DNA of 64,000 nucleotides from contig NZ_LAZU01000041.1 of the NCBI RefSeq assembly GCF_000987955.1, positions 146,242-210,241 of the forward strand, written 5' to 3'. Origin of the DNA: Paenibacillus sp. DMB20 (lineage in GTDB: Bacteria > Bacillota > Bacilli > Paenibacillales > Paenibacillaceae). Shown piece after piece: positions 27,550 through 38,318 of this stretch (its first letter is position 1; the number at the start of each line of letters is the position of its first letter). The position numbers and the translations under genes are program-made. A model generated the notes under the pieces. The model was not told the DNA's origin. It worked only from the letters and a program-made list of their open reading frames with translations, and searched no databases.

Positions 27550-28425
27550 TCAACCCTTGACGGCGCCCAGCATGACGCCTTTGGCAAAGTGCTTTTGCAG
27601 GAACGGATACACGATCAGGATCGGCAGGGTCGCCATCAGAATGGCAGCCATCTGAATCGTTTCGGGAGGCGGCGGATTTTCCAGGAACATGTTATCTCCT
27701 CCGAGCGTGCCCGTCGTTTCCCCCACCACCACAATCTGTCTCAGCACGACCTGGATCGTCCATTTGGCCGGATCATTGATGTACAGAATCGGCGCAAAAT
27801 AGTTGTTCCAGTGCGTGACTGCATAGAACAGGCTGAATGCCGCGAGCGCAGGCTTCGAGAGCGGCAGGATGATGCGCCCGAAAATCTGCAGGTCATTCGC
27901 GCCGTCCACGATGCCCGCCTCGATCATATCGCTTGGTATGTTCATGAAAAATTGGCGGATGACAATCAGGTTGAAGGGCGCGATGGCCACCGGCAAAATA
28001 AGCGACCAGATGGAATCAAGCAGCCCCGTTTCCTGGACGACCAGATAGGTCGGAATCATGCCGGCCGAGAACAAGAGCGCAAATACGACCATAAACATGA
28101 CGGTACGCTGGCCGACGATCGGTCTTGACAAGGCGTATGCCATCGTCGCCGTAAAAAACAGATTGACGATGGTACCGAGCACGGTAACCAGCGACGTGTT
28201 CAGCAGCGCCTGCCGGAACGTCCTGGAGGCCCAGATATATTCATAGGCGTCGGTCGTCCATTTGGACGGCCAGAGCAGCAGTTTGCTGCCCAGAAAATCC
28301 TCGAACGAGGAAAATGAAACCGAGAACAAATATACAAACGGAAACAGCATGACTGCGGATATGACAAGCAGCAGACTGATATTCACGCCGCTGAACAAGC
28401 GGTCCGCGATGGATTTTTGCTTCAT
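27550..28425 (-). CDS. Carbohydrate ABC transporter permease, MalG/LplC type
   Basis: 291 residues, six transmembrane helices (first: ISLLLVISAVMLFPFVYLFS). The cytoplasmic EAA loop reads EAGIVDGANDLQIFGRIILP, the coupling motif for the ATPase. The C-terminal LPILIVYPFLQKHFAKGVMLG is typical of MalG-type oligosaccharide permeases. GGGAGGAG lies before ATG 28425. It is 33 bases downstream of the partner permease. Confidence 0.92.
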   Translation of the reverse strand: MKQKSIADRLFSGVNISLLLVISAVMLFPFVYLFSVSFSSFEDFLGSKLLLWPSKWTTDAYEYIWASRTFRQALLNTSLVTVLGTIVNLFFTATMAYALSRPIVGQRTVMFMVVFALLFSAGMIPTYLVVQETGLLDSIWSLILPVAIAPFNLIVIRQFFMNIPSDMIEAGIVDGANDLQIFGRIILPLSKPALAAFSLFYAVTHWNNYFAPILYINDPAKWTIQVVLRQIVVVGETTGTLGGDNMFLENPPPPETIQMAAILMATLPILIVYPFLQKHFAKGVMLGAVKG

Positions 28426-28458
28426 ATGTCGTTCTCCTCCCAGAAAGAATCGAAGCCC

Positions 28459-29421
28459 CTAATATACGCCCTGCTCGCCGAACCGCTTGGACAGCTTGTT
28501 GGCGGCCATAACCAGCACAAGACCGACCAGACCCTTGAATACGCCGACCGCGGTGGAGAAGCTGTAGTCCGACTGCTGGATCCCCTTGTAATACACGAAG
28601 GTGTCGAGCGTATTGCCGATGTGCATGTTAAAGGCGTTCAGCTGAAGGAACACCTGCTCGAAGCCGACCTCCAGCACATCGCCCAGACGTATGATCAGCA
28701 TGATAATGATCGTGCTGCGGATAGCGGGCAGCGTAATATGCCAGATTTGGCGGAAGCGCCCTGCGCCGTCCATGACGGCCGCCTCGTAAAGAGCCGGGTT
28801 GACGCCTGCCAGCGCCGCCAGGAAAATAATCGTTCCCCAGCCGGCTTCCTTCCAGATGACCTCCAAAACCAGAAAAGCTCGGAAATAATCGGGCTCGGTG
28901 AGAAAAGGGATCGTCTGCTGCAACCCGAACAGTTCGCGCAGCACGTCGTTGATCAATCCCTCGTTGCGGAAGAAGATCGTCACGATGCCGACCACCACGA
29001 CCCAAGACAGAAAATGCGGCATGTAAACGATGGACTGCAGCCCTCTTTTCAAGAGCGGATTTGCCACCTCGTTCAGCATGATGGCCAGAATGATCGGCGC
29101 CGGAAATGCGAACGCGATTTGCAGAAAGGAAATGGTCAGCGTATTCCAGATAACCTGGATAACCTCCGGGCTTTCGAAAATCCGGGCAAAGTTCGCAAAA
29201 CCGACCCAAGGACTCTCCGCGAACCCCCGGAACGGGCTGTATTCTTTAAAGGCTAGTGATATGCCCAGCATGGGCAGATAGCGGTACACGATAAAGTAAA
29301 GCAGACCCGGCAGCAACAGCAGGTATAGATAACGGTCCCTCCACATTCGGGTCCGGATTCGCTTCCAAGCGCTCTTTTTGACGGGAGCGGATGGATTGAC
29401 CTCCGAAATCACGGTTTCCAT
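28459..29421 (-). CDS. Carbohydrate ABC transporter permease, LplB/MalF type
   Basis: About 320 residues from ATG 29421 (GGGAGAG seven bases upstream), which overlaps the end of the lyase gene. Six helices begin YLYLLLLPGLLYFIVYRYLP. The EAA loop is YEAAVMDGAGRFRQIWHITL. The end PNKLSKRFGEQGVY-like tail (ANKLSKRFGEQGVY) is characteristic of Paenibacillus LplB proteins. It pairs with the MalG-type permease and lipoprotein for oligosaccharide import. Confidence 0.92.
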   Translation of the reverse strand: METVISEVNPSAPVKKSAWKRIRTRMWRDRYLYLLLLPGLLYFIVYRYLPMLGISLAFKEYSPFRGFAESPWVGFANFARIFESPEVIQVIWNTLTISFLQIAFAFPAPIILAIMLNEVANPLLKRGLQSIVYMPHFLSWVVVVGIVTIFFRNEGLINDVLRELFGLQQTIPFLTEPDYFRAFLVLEVIWKEAGWGTIIFLAALAGVNPALYEAAVMDGAGRFRQIWHITLPAIRSTIIIMLIIRLGDVLEVGFEQVFLQLNAFNMHIGNTLDTFVYYKGIQQSDYSFSTAVGVFKGLVGLVLVMAANKLSKRFGEQGVY

Positions 29422-31923
29422 GCAGCTTCTCTCCCTTCCGCCTGACCACCTCTGCCGGTATTCATAAGATTCCATTCATAATAGCCGGGTGGTGCGGTTT
29501 GATTGACTTCCACGCTAGCAGTTATCTGCTTCAGCTTGAAGGAGACCTCCACAGGGTGGGGGTTATGCACAATGCAGGTTGTGCGGCGGTCATCGCTGTA
29601 TAAACTCAGAGGCAGCTCCGCCTCAAAAACGATGTCTCCGCCGGACAACCGTTCAGCCTTCCACAAATTAAGCAGGCCGTTAGCCGATAAGCGGGCGGCT
29701 TCTCCCAGGAAGGTCATGCCCCGGTAGCGGGCTTCCACGGCGTCAGCGCAAAACAGCCAGATATCCTCGGCCCCGCCGTGCCTTTTCACCGTTAAACCGG
29801 AAGTCAGGCTTCCGGCATCCTGCTCCTCCTGACGGATGACCAACCTCTCGCCGTAATGGATCCGCGGATTGATTAGCGTGATGAACCGCCGTCTTTTTCC
29901 CCTCGTGCCACCGACAGCTACATAAGAACCATAGATTTCAGCCCCGGGGTATTCACGGAGGGTGAGCACCTTCTCCTGGGGGTAAGGAAACATGAGCTGC
30001 AGTGCGGCGCTCTCCCCCTGGAATACAACGGATTCACTTCCCAGGTTCTCGCCCGGAGCCTTGGGCTCTTCTCCATCCAGAACCGCCGAGGTCGTATGAA
30101 ACAGGAGCTCGGCCTCATCCGATTCCTGATGAAGCTCCACGTCATCCACGATGAAATAATATGACGAATCGATATGTAGGACAGATCGCCGATAGCGTTT
30201 CAGCAGCCCGCCATAGCTTTCGGCAGCGTCCCCGACAACCGCCTCAAATGACGGGAGTAACAATTCCTCCCGGAGACCCCCGCCTCCCAGGTGGATCTGC
30301 CCCTGACCATTGACGAGCAGCGAATTGTGGCCGACCGTGCCGGTAGTGTAATCTGCCTTTGGACCGGGTACATAATCCTGGTAGCCGGGATTCGTCAACA
30401 GCCACTCTCCGCCGACATTGATCACCAGATTGTTCTGGTCCTTGTGATTATGGTCCTTCGCCGAGCTGCTTGAAGTAAAGCACAGCAGATGATCCTCATC
30501 GCCCCATCCCGACCGCAAGGCGGCCCAGCCTACGCTCCGGAATACCGCGGAATCGCGCGCACCGTACAGTTCCGTAGGACTTGCAGGTGAAGTCTCTTTC
30601 CGTAAATAAAGGAGCGATGCGTGATGCGTTGCAGCATGCTTGTGCAGGTACCACACCGCTGCCGGATGGTCGTAATGGGTAGCTGTCATGGCCATGAGGT
30701 AAGCGATATCCAGCTTGTAAAACGAATCCGACAGATTCGGGAACGAGCTTTCTTCTCCCGGTGCCAGCAGCCGAAAAAAAACGTTCAGGAAGCTCTTCCC
30801 GCAAATACGGATGCTGAACCAGGCCGTCATCGCCGCTGATTCTCCGATAAAGATCCGCCGCCATCCAGGCATGGCGCGCAGCCACATTGTCGTACAGCAG
30901 CCCCTCTGTTTCACCGGACACCCTTTTTCGGTCCAGATAGCTTTGAAGATAAGTAAGTCCGGCTTGCAAATATTTGGCGGCAAACGGGTTCTCATCCATA
31001 ATGGCCGCCGCGCCGTACACCATCGCCACCTGCTTGGCTGCCACGATGTTGTGCATATCATGGCTTCCAATATCAATGGCCAGCGGATGCAGCCCTTTTT
31101 CCAGGATGGCTTGGCGAATGGATCGCCGCTCTTCTTCCGTCAGCAAGCTGTGTATGGCATCATAGGCGCACGAAGCGCCTAGCAGCAGATGGGCGTTGCT
31201 CAGATTTCCTTCCGCGCCCCGCTCGTCAAACTCATACCATTTGCCGAAGGCAGTCAGGGACAGCAGATGCTGCTTCACTCGAACCGCATACTTCCTCTCT
31301 CCCGTCACCAGGAAGGCCGTGGACATGACGACCAGCCGATCCTCTATCGCTCTGGCATACATCGTCCAGAACGGGAAAAAGGTATGGCCTTGCGGTTCTG
31401 GTACCCGCTTCGGCTCCGTCAGAGGCAGCGCAACCTTCCACTGATTCGATATGGACGGATACAGCACCTCGAAGCTTTCTTCCTCCACATAGGCGTCTGC
31501 TTTTGATAAATATTCCTCCCATAGCAGGGATGCATCGATGATCCTCGGAGAACTACCGTCACCCGGCTTAATCCGTTCCCGAAAATCCGCGATCTCATCG
31601 ATCGAAAACAAAATCCTCGGACGGTCCTTCAGCTTCAATTTCGCGGGTTGACCAGCCGGCCTTACAAGAACCTTCCATTTGAACACTGAAAATCTATCGT
31701 CCAGAAAGTCTATGGCAATTTCGGTCTCGCCCGGCTTCAGCCCGGTGATCACGCTGCCGTTCACCTCAACGATCTCCGGGTCGCTGCAAGTCATGCTAAA
31801 GGTCATATCCGATTGCGGCTCCATTCTTCCGCAGGGGTGCACAAGCATGAAGTTAAGCCGATGTTCCTCCCCGGCCTCCAGCAGCGAGGGCTTAATAAAT
31901 TCCATCCGCAGCAACAATCGCAA
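29409..31923 (-). pseudogene. Heparinase II/III-like lyase, frameshifted
   Basis: About 835 residues after correction. The N-terminal Ig-like part is followed by an alpha/alpha-toroid (FGKWYEFDERGAEGNLSNAH, IDIGSHDMHNIVAAKQVAMV) and a beta-sheet heparinase II/III domain (SSAKDHNHKDQNNLVINVGG, TGTVGHNSLLVNG) carrying the conserved histidines. Such enzymes cleave uronic-acid polysaccharides (heparinoids, alginate, oligo-uronides) by beta-elimination. There is no signal peptide, so it probably acts on imported oligosaccharides. The single break is one extra base in A8 (30774-30781). It is the first gene of the transporter operon, behind the palindrome at 32054. Confidence 0.85.
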
Positions 31924-32053
31924 GCTCCTCCTTTAATTTTCTTTTCAGCCGATCAAGAAAACGCTGTCATAAGTTTCTGCAACAAAGCGCCAATCGAAGC
32001 CATCCGCCGTTACGTGACTTCTGGTCGCCATGCTTAAATTGAATCATCTTTTT

Positions 32054-32069
32054 AATATACATGTATATT
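32054..32069 (-). promoter_or_regulatory. Operator palindrome upstream of the lyase operon
   Basis: AATATACATGTATATT is a perfect 16-bp palindrome about 130 bases before the heparinase start, followed by a half-site-like ACTTGTATT. It shares the ATACATGTAT core with sites at 19795 and 35476. Confidence 0.55.
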
Positions 32070-32289
32070 ACTTGTATTTTTAATGATCTGTCAATTCAAA
32101 TTTTTGTTGTATTCTTCCAACTGCAACATGATCAATCGGAAGGAAATCCCCCTCATACGGACTGCTATAAGGAAACTTGACCGCTCCAAAGCGCCAGGCT
32201 GCAACCCTATTTATTTCCGACTTTAAATCCTTGTTGTTAATCTCAATCCTTGATTTGCGGCGTCCGGTAAGGCGAAATCCAAATGTAAA

Positions 32290-32318
32290 GCGGCACCCAA
32301 CATTCCATTTGGTGCCGC
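32290..32318 (-). terminator. Terminator after secreted propeller gene
   Basis: GCGGCACC (32290-32297) pairs with GGTGCCGC (32311-32318). On the minus strand it is followed by TTTACATTTGG. It separates the first cluster gene from the lyase operon. Confidence 0.7.
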
Positions 32319-32332
32319 CTCTTATTGTCTTG

Positions 32333-35300
32333 CTATTTAACCGTGACTACACATTCCGCCGTCTTGCTGCCATCCAGTGTCGTGACGTTAATAACCGCCG
32401 TGCCCGGCTGCAGTCCTTTGACGACTCCGGCAGCGCTGACGGAAGCAACCGCGCTGTTGCTGGAGGTCCAGGATACATTCTTTACCGTTGCAAAAGATGG
32501 CTGCACCTCCGCTTTGATTTCGGCCGTTTGATCGACGGACAACTCGAGGGTGCTGACGTTCAGACGCACCTCGGTAACCGCAGCTTTGTTATCCTCGATC
32601 ACATGGCGCCAGAGCTCGTTACCGGTCACAAAGTACAGGTTGCCCATGTGATCCCGTGATAACCAGGCGGCCTGATTCCTCATAATCGTCATTTTTTTTG
32701 TCCTCAGGATGGATGGAGAACAGCTTGCCGCTCATTGTTCCGTAGACGAGGCCGTCTTTCCCGATCAGAAGGCTCGCATCTCTCCATTGTCCGCCCGCTT
32801 CCGGAAACTTCTCGTCCTGATACACCACCTCTCCGGAAGAAGGGTCATAAATGAACAGCGTGCCCATGGCAAAACCCCAGATGTTCCCGTCCGGACCTTC
32901 AATCAGCGAAGTGATAGCTCCTTTTCCGGGAACAGGAACCAGCTCTTTTTCCTTGACTCCCTTCGCAATGTCCCACACCAATAACTTCGCTTCGCTTTCG
33001 GTCGGCGTGCTGCCGAGGCCTCCACGGATCGAGCTGCCTGCATAAATCTTTCCGTTCTTGTAGGCCAAGGACACGATGCTCTGATTCGGCACGATCTGCG
33101 TATGAACCGACAAATCATGGGTTACCGGGTCATAGACGCTGAAGGCACCGCCAAGCTTCCCGTAGTCCGGAACCGTGCCAATGAACAGCTTGTTTTCCGC
33201 TCCCAGCATGGCAAACGGACGATCCTGCAGATGCTCGGTTTTCAAATCAAACAGCTTGTTCACCGTTCGGTTGGTACCGGAGCTCCTCCAGGGCTTCGTC
33301 GTGTCATTTTCAAAAATATTGGCGCCCGGATAGGTGCCGAAGTACATTTTGTCTCCGATGGAAGTCATCCCCTCCGTCTGCCCGATCGAGTTATTGGTGG
33401 AGAGCCCGGTGCCCGGATCATAGATGCCCATGCCGCCGGGAAGAAATCCGCCGGCATAGATTTTCCCGTCCGGTCCCTGTCCGGTAATATGCAGATCGAT
33501 AGGCTGCTTAGGAAGCGGCATGACGCCCTGCTTCAGCGTTCCCAGCTCCAAATTGTATTTGATCACTTTTGCCGAAGCATTACCGGCAACGCCGATCAGC
33601 GTCGGACCGGGATAATCGGGGTCATCAATCCAGGCTGATCCCCAACCTATTACGTTGGAGACAAAGTTGATCTTTTCACTGCCTGTGTATATTTCCTTCA
33701 CTTCGTTGGTCGACAGATCATAGCTTTTTAGAATGCCGCCGTAAGTAAAATACACCTTGCCCTCGTGCGGCTCGGACACACCTCTGGAGTGAATCAGCTC
33801 ATCATCTTTAATCACTGCGCCGGTTCCTTTGTCCAGCACGATCATTTTGTAGCCGGGATCCATCTTCAAAAACAGCTTGTCGCCTACGATGTTCAGATCA
33901 TAAGTGCTCGTCAGATTATACTGCGCCGGCATGATGTTGGTCTTCTGATCGGAATTCAAATCATGGCGAATGAGATAGTTTTTCGTTCCGCCGCCTCCGA
34001 CATACAGGACGTTCTCCTCCTTGTCGTAAGCCACGCTCCGCGGATAAATCTGACCCGGCACAGGGTTGCCGAAATTCGTAAAGCCTTGTACCGGGTCGTA
34101 TTCGAACACGGAGCCTGACGGGTAAACACCACCGTAGATTTTGCCGTCCAATCCCGGGGTCAGCTCGAAGAATTGAGTGGTTTGACTAGCCGTACCCTCG
34201 GCCGGGTCACCGAGATTGACGATCGTATCGGTCGACGGATCATAACGATAGAGTGAAGCGGTGCCGTAGGAACCGAGATAAACCCTGCCGTCCGTTGCTA
34301 CTGCCATCCCCCAGGCCCCGGTTGCCCCCGGCAGATCGATCGCCTTTAACGTCTCCTCGGTTTGAATATCAACGACGACGAGCTGGGCCGGATCGCCGAC
34401 CTGAACCATATAAGCGACATCGCGTCCGTTTTCGTTGCCGAACACAGCCCGCATGACATAGTTGTTATACACCTGGATGCCCAGATTTTGATAGGCGGGA
34501 ACGACTTCCACGGATTCCTCGTCTTCTGCCAGCACGTCGCCGCTTATGCCGTCGATCAGCCGATAGCTGAAGGTGTAGGTGCCGATTTTCGAAAATTTAA
34601 TGCTCCAGTCCTTTGTGGAATGGTACTCTGCTGGCAGCTCGAAGCCCGGTGTTCCATAATCCCCGCTGTTCAGTATCGAGTGATGTCGTCCCTCTTCGTC
34701 CTGAACCGAGAAAATAATATCGCCGTCTCCCTGGGTTTTGGACACCTGTAAATAAGCGAATTTGTTTCCTTCGTTCTCGTGAGCTTTCGTGGAAATCGTG
34801 ACGGGCAGCGTCAGGTATTCCCCCGCACCGGCCTGATCTAGATCCGTGATCTCGATCTGATACGGCGATTGGCCCGTGGTCACATTCACCTTCTGTACCG
34901 CGGCAGCAACCACGCTTCCATCCCGACTGATGACTTTATAGGTCACCGCATATTCGCCCGGCTGATCGAACACGGCCGTCCAATTCGAGGTGTTAGAGTA
35001 TTGGGGAGGCAGGCGGAAGCCCTCTTTATGCAATTCCGACCGGTCAGTAAAGGATACCTCTCTGGCTCCCAGAACCTCGGGAGAGCTGTAAACCGCGTGG
35101 CCCGGCCCGCTCGTATCCACTGCAAAATAAACATTGCCATAGGTTGCAGGGGCCATCTCATAGGTGGCAAGCGTCACTGTATAATCTATCATGTCGCCTG
35201 CGGCCGCTGTGTCCGGCAGCGTAAGGTCCAGACGGTACGACGAGTGTGCGGGCTTAGGGGTAGGGCTTCCCTCGGCATCGGCGACCCCCGGCATAAAAAG

Positions 35301-35372
35301 CTGGGGAAAAATCAATGCAAATGCAAGGGTCCAGGTCCAACCTTTGGAGCGGAATAATAATCGGGGTTTCAT
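32333..35372 (-). pseudogene. Large secreted beta-propeller protein with Big_2 domain, frameshifted
   Basis: About 1010 residues. Signal peptide LAFALIFPQLFMPGVADAEG; two Ig-like domains (LDLTLPDTAAAGDMIDYTVT; IEITDLDQAGAGEYLTLPVT); then a long repeat region of blades (DGRVYLGSYGTASLYRYDPS, DGKIYGGVYPSGSVFEYDP, KIYAGGFLPGGMGIYDPGTG). It ends with a bacterial Ig-like group 2 domain (VRLNVSTLELSVDQTAEIKA). The final part is reached after removing one base from T8 (32692-32699). It is exported and probably binds or cleaves the external polymer. The smaller propeller at 20889 is its cytoplasmic relative. Confidence 0.75.
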
Positions 35373-35475
35373 TTCATCAATTCTCTCCTTTGGCTCATTA
35401 GATTTGTAGACGCTTTCAAAATAAACAGCTTTGTTCTGTTATCTCCTGGTATGTAATTATATTCCCCCTTTCAGA

Positions 35476-35496
35476 ATACATGTATTTAACATGTAT
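35476..35496 (-). promoter_or_regulatory. Operator repeats upstream of the secreted propeller gene
   Basis: The perfect palindrome ATACATGTAT (35476-35485) is followed three bases later by ACATGTAT (35489-35496). They lie about 105 bases before the signal-peptide start. Same core as sites at 19795 and 32054. Confidence 0.5.
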
Positions 35497-35617
35497 TTGA
35501 TGTTCCTAAGTTACCATGTATAAAAGGCAGCGTCAACGCCTGATTATTCGCTTCTCTTCTACCCATTTTAAGTCGATCTTCCCGAATGTCAGGGCCCAAG
35601 AAATTATATTGATAACA

Positions 35618-35644
35618 AAAAAAAGCCGCATATCATGCGACTTA
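35618..35644. terminator. Hairpin of the AAGCCGC family
   Basis: An A-rich tract then AAGCCGCAT, a short loop and ATGCGACTT form a stem. It lies just after the RCC1 gene on the minus strand and may terminate it. Confidence 0.45.
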
Positions 35645-35654
35645 TATAAAAAAA

Positions 35655-36210
35655 CTACCTGCCGGGCAGTTGGATGCCGCGCCATTTGCTTACATTGCAT
35701 TGGCCATATTCATTATCACCCACGGCTACGACCGTGCCGTCCGATTTAAGGCCGAGCGTATGAGCGCAGCCGGCAGCTACCGCTACAATGTCGCGCCAGC
35801 CGCTTACATTGCATTGGCCATGCTCATTCCGGCCCGCAGCAATGACCGTACCGTCCGACTTTAGGCCGATGGTATGATAACTCCCCGCCGAGACCGCCAC
35901 GATTCCGCTCCAACCGCCTACATCGCATTGGCCGTGCTTATTCAAACCCACAGCCGCCACCGTACCGTCCGATCTAAGACCGATGGTATGAGCATTTCCC
36001 GTGTTCGTTGCCATATGAACATTCCCGGCCGCGACCGCTACCATATCGCGCCAGCCGCTTACATCGCATTGGCCGTAATGATTATCTCCTGCAGCCGTGT
36101 ACCGTGCCGTCCGATTGAAGAGCCACGGAATGGCGTCGACCCGCCGCTAGGGTATGTTTGGGCCACCGTTTCACGTTTAACGCCGCTTCTTTCGGCGAAA
36201 TGTAATCCAT
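35655..36210 (-). pseudogene. RCC1-repeat protein, frameshifted
   Basis: At least four ~38-residue RCC1 repeats of the form VAVAAGCAHTLGLKSDGTVVAVGDNEYGQCNV-WR, which build a beta-propeller. ATG 36210 has GGAGGT six bases upstream. The first repeat (RRHSVALQSDGTV) is separated from the rest by one extra base near 36107, not in a homopolymer. About 185 residues, so fewer than seven blades: it is either truncated or assembles as an oligomer. Function unknown. Confidence 0.7.
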
Positions 36211-36387
36211 CTCTTACCTCCTTGAAAACAAAACCTTCTATAATATAAATTCATGGCAAAGAAATAAATACCAACCGTTCTCATTTCGTAACATCTAGTC
36301 TCTGATGAAATAGTACTCTTTGTTCGTTTTATCATATACGTATAAGCTGATCCATCGGGCTTTTTCGTATTGATACGCGTTTCTGGT

Positions 36388-36762
36388 TTAACGGCTTTGT
36401 TTAGTGGATTGATCGTCAATCGCTTGAACAGCTAGTTCCAACGCTTTAATTCTTCTTTCTAAAAGCGTTTTTTGGGGACTGCCATCCTTTGACTTGGCAT
36501 AACTGTTTTTAATTGAAGGAATTAAACCAGTAATAACATTATGAGCTGCTGCTAAATCATCCTGGGTGTAATGATGGGGTCTTTGATTCCAAATGTTTTC
36601 TAGCATGGATAAACCGATGGAAACAGCTTTGAGTCGTTTCTTTACTAGGGTAGTATTTGCGCCATTTTGGGTCATCTGGGACAAGGCATTCTCGAGTTTG
36701 CTGATTGTCGATTGTAAAGATTTTATTGATTCCAATCTAACTTCAACTGGTACGTTTTCCAT
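36388..36762 (-). CDS. Hypothetical helical protein, 124 residues
   Basis: ATG 36762 is preferred (AAAGGA upstream); upstream codons back to 36912 lack a ribosome-binding site. The product is mostly helical with likely coiled coil: VRLESIKSLQSTISKLENAL, TLVKKRLKAVSIGLSMLENI, and a basic C-terminus LLERRIKALELAVQAIDD. No membrane helix and no recognised family. The neighbours give no functional hint. Confidence 0.6.
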   Translation of the reverse strand: MENVPVEVRLESIKSLQSTISKLENALSQMTQNGANTTLVKKRLKAVSIGLSMLENIWNQRPHHYTQDDLAAAHNVITGLIPSIKNSYAKSKDGSPQKTLLERRIKALELAVQAIDDQSTKQSR

Positions 36763-37073
36763 GTTAATGCTGTCCTTTCTTCGTTTCTGAATTATTTTGC
36801 TGGATGCTTGATAAAACTTTAAGAACCTGATTTCACTCGCATAGCTTAATTGTACAACATTTATGCAATTGCTAAGGTTAGTCCGTCCTGTCCCTTGATT
36901 TCTCAGTATCAATTCAAGAAATGTTTAGAATACGTACTTTAATGTTTTTCTAAAGAGATGACATTTAATTGGAGAAGAATTTAATTTCTTTACATATCGA
37001 AGTAAACTTCCGTTATTTTAATTAGGCCTCTGTCGTTGAGTCACGACAAGAACCTACATACTTAGTAACAAAA

Positions 37074-37096
37074 AAAGCCGCATTTTATGCGGCTTT
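37074..37096. terminator. Hairpin of the AAGCCGC family
   Basis: AAAGCCGCA (37074-37082) and TGCGGCTTT (37088-37096) form a perfect nine-base stem with an A-run upstream. Nothing else is seen between 36913 and 37299. Confidence 0.6.
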
Positions 37097-37299
37097 CAAA
37101 GTCTATATGTTATTGGGTCATCGGACATCCATTTCCTCTCTTGTTACACTCATAGTAATAACCAAATGCCCTTTTATAGCAACCCAATTCAGTTTCTTTG
37201 TACCTCCTAACCGTACATCTACTTAAAATATGATACTAATTTTTAATAAAAATGCCATGCGTCTTGAAGCCCTATTATCCGCTCCACCCACGCCTTCTT

Positions 37300-38100
37300 C
37301 TAGTTCTTGTCCTCTTGAGATTGGGCTGAATATACATTGTTAAGAAACTCGATAGAGATGCGTTCTGCCTCCGCTTTTGTTACAATTTCCGAAACCTGGC
37401 GTAAACTTTGGTACATATTTATCGTATTTTTTAAAGCCTGATAGCAACTATCAAAATTGTGGAGGGAAATCGTTCCTTTAAGCTCCTCAAGTTCTTGGAC
37501 ACCGTATTTCTCTAATTTTCGAACCCCTCGAGGTTGCTGGCCGTTACGAATGAGAACCAACGGCCCCAAAACGGTGCTTCGCATAAATGTTAAAAGATCT
37601 ATTAATTCAAACAACTCGCCTCTCCCTAGTTTCGTTGCTCCATAATGAACCCATACCCAAAAGCGGTCCTCAATCCATTGCGGATCAGGGTAAGGGAAAG
37701 TCATCGTTGTTTTGTTGAGTATCGTTGTAATGTCAGAACCTCTCTCCCAAAGAATTTTCGGATTTTCGATTCGGGATTCAAGTTCTTGCGGTTGTACAAA
37801 TTTTAGGTCGACATGAAGAGGAACGGGACCATAAAGACAAATAACCAGACGAGGCTCACCAACATGCTCGCCCGTGAATGCCGAGAGTAGGTTACCAAGC
37901 CCTTCTGCAATGCGAAGTCGTTGTTCCATGATCTCACTTCGGAATTCGGTGCGGTAGACAATGATTAAATCCAAATCACTGTACTCGTCCATAGCTCCGT
38001 GCACCATAGAACCTCCTGCAAGCAGACCTGTAAGTCGTTGATCTTGGCGTAAATACTCTATTGCCTTTTCAATGAATCGTTCATGTACGGGTAACCTCAT
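37300..38100 (-). CDS. Nucleotidyltransferase-domain protein
   Basis: 266 residues from ATG 38100 (AAGGAG eight bases upstream). The catalytic motif GGSMVHGAMDEYSDLDLIIV (GGS then D-x-D) is that of the polymerase-beta-type nucleotidyltransferases, which include aminoglycoside and lincosamide adenylyltransferases. A third acid may be in PLHVDLKFV. The C-terminal half is helical (FELIDLLTFMRSTVLGPLVL). It may be a drug-modifying enzyme, but similarity to a characterised resistance protein cannot be claimed. Confidence 0.75.
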   Translation of the reverse strand: MRLPVHERFIEKAIEYLRQDQRLTGLLAGGSMVHGAMDEYSDLDLIIVYRTEFRSEIMEQRLRIAEGLGNLLSAFTGEHVGEPRLVICLYGPVPLHVDLKFVQPQELESRIENPKILWERGSDITTILNKTTMTFPYPDPQWIEDRFWVWVHYGATKLGRGELFELIDLLTFMRSTVLGPLVLIRNGQQPRGVRKLEKYGVQELEELKGTISLHNFDSCYQALKNTINMYQSLRQVSEIVTKAEAERISIEFLNNVYSAQSQEDKN

Positions 38101-38275
38101 CCAAAACACTCCTTAAATCGTGACCCATAAAATGGGTATTACTAAAAAATAACATTTAGATCATGTGAGTGTCAACCATGACCGGCCTTGGTATATGTTC
38201 ACTAATAAAAAGGCCTTTTCTTAGGTTAAAATAACCACTTAATACCGGAGAGGACTGGAAATTAGTTGAAAGAGA

Positions 38276-38307
38276 AAGGAGCAGATGCCTTATACTGTCT
38301 GCTCCTT
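38276..38307 (-). terminator. Terminator
   Basis: AAGGAGCAGA (38276-38285) pairs with TCTGCTCCTT (38298-38307). On the minus strand it is followed by TCTCTTTC, directly after the hypothetical gene at 38319. Confidence 0.7.
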
Positions 38308-38318
38308 GTTTCGTATAC

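Noticed and set aside
34253..34751. Plus-strand open frames inside the secreted propeller gene
   Set aside because: They mirror the GC-rich third-position bias of the minus-strand gene, have no ribosome-binding sites and no recognisable domains.
36177..36419. 80-codon minus-strand frame upstream of the RCC1 gene
   Set aside because: It lacks a start signal, runs over the RCC1 ribosome-binding site in another frame and has no domain.
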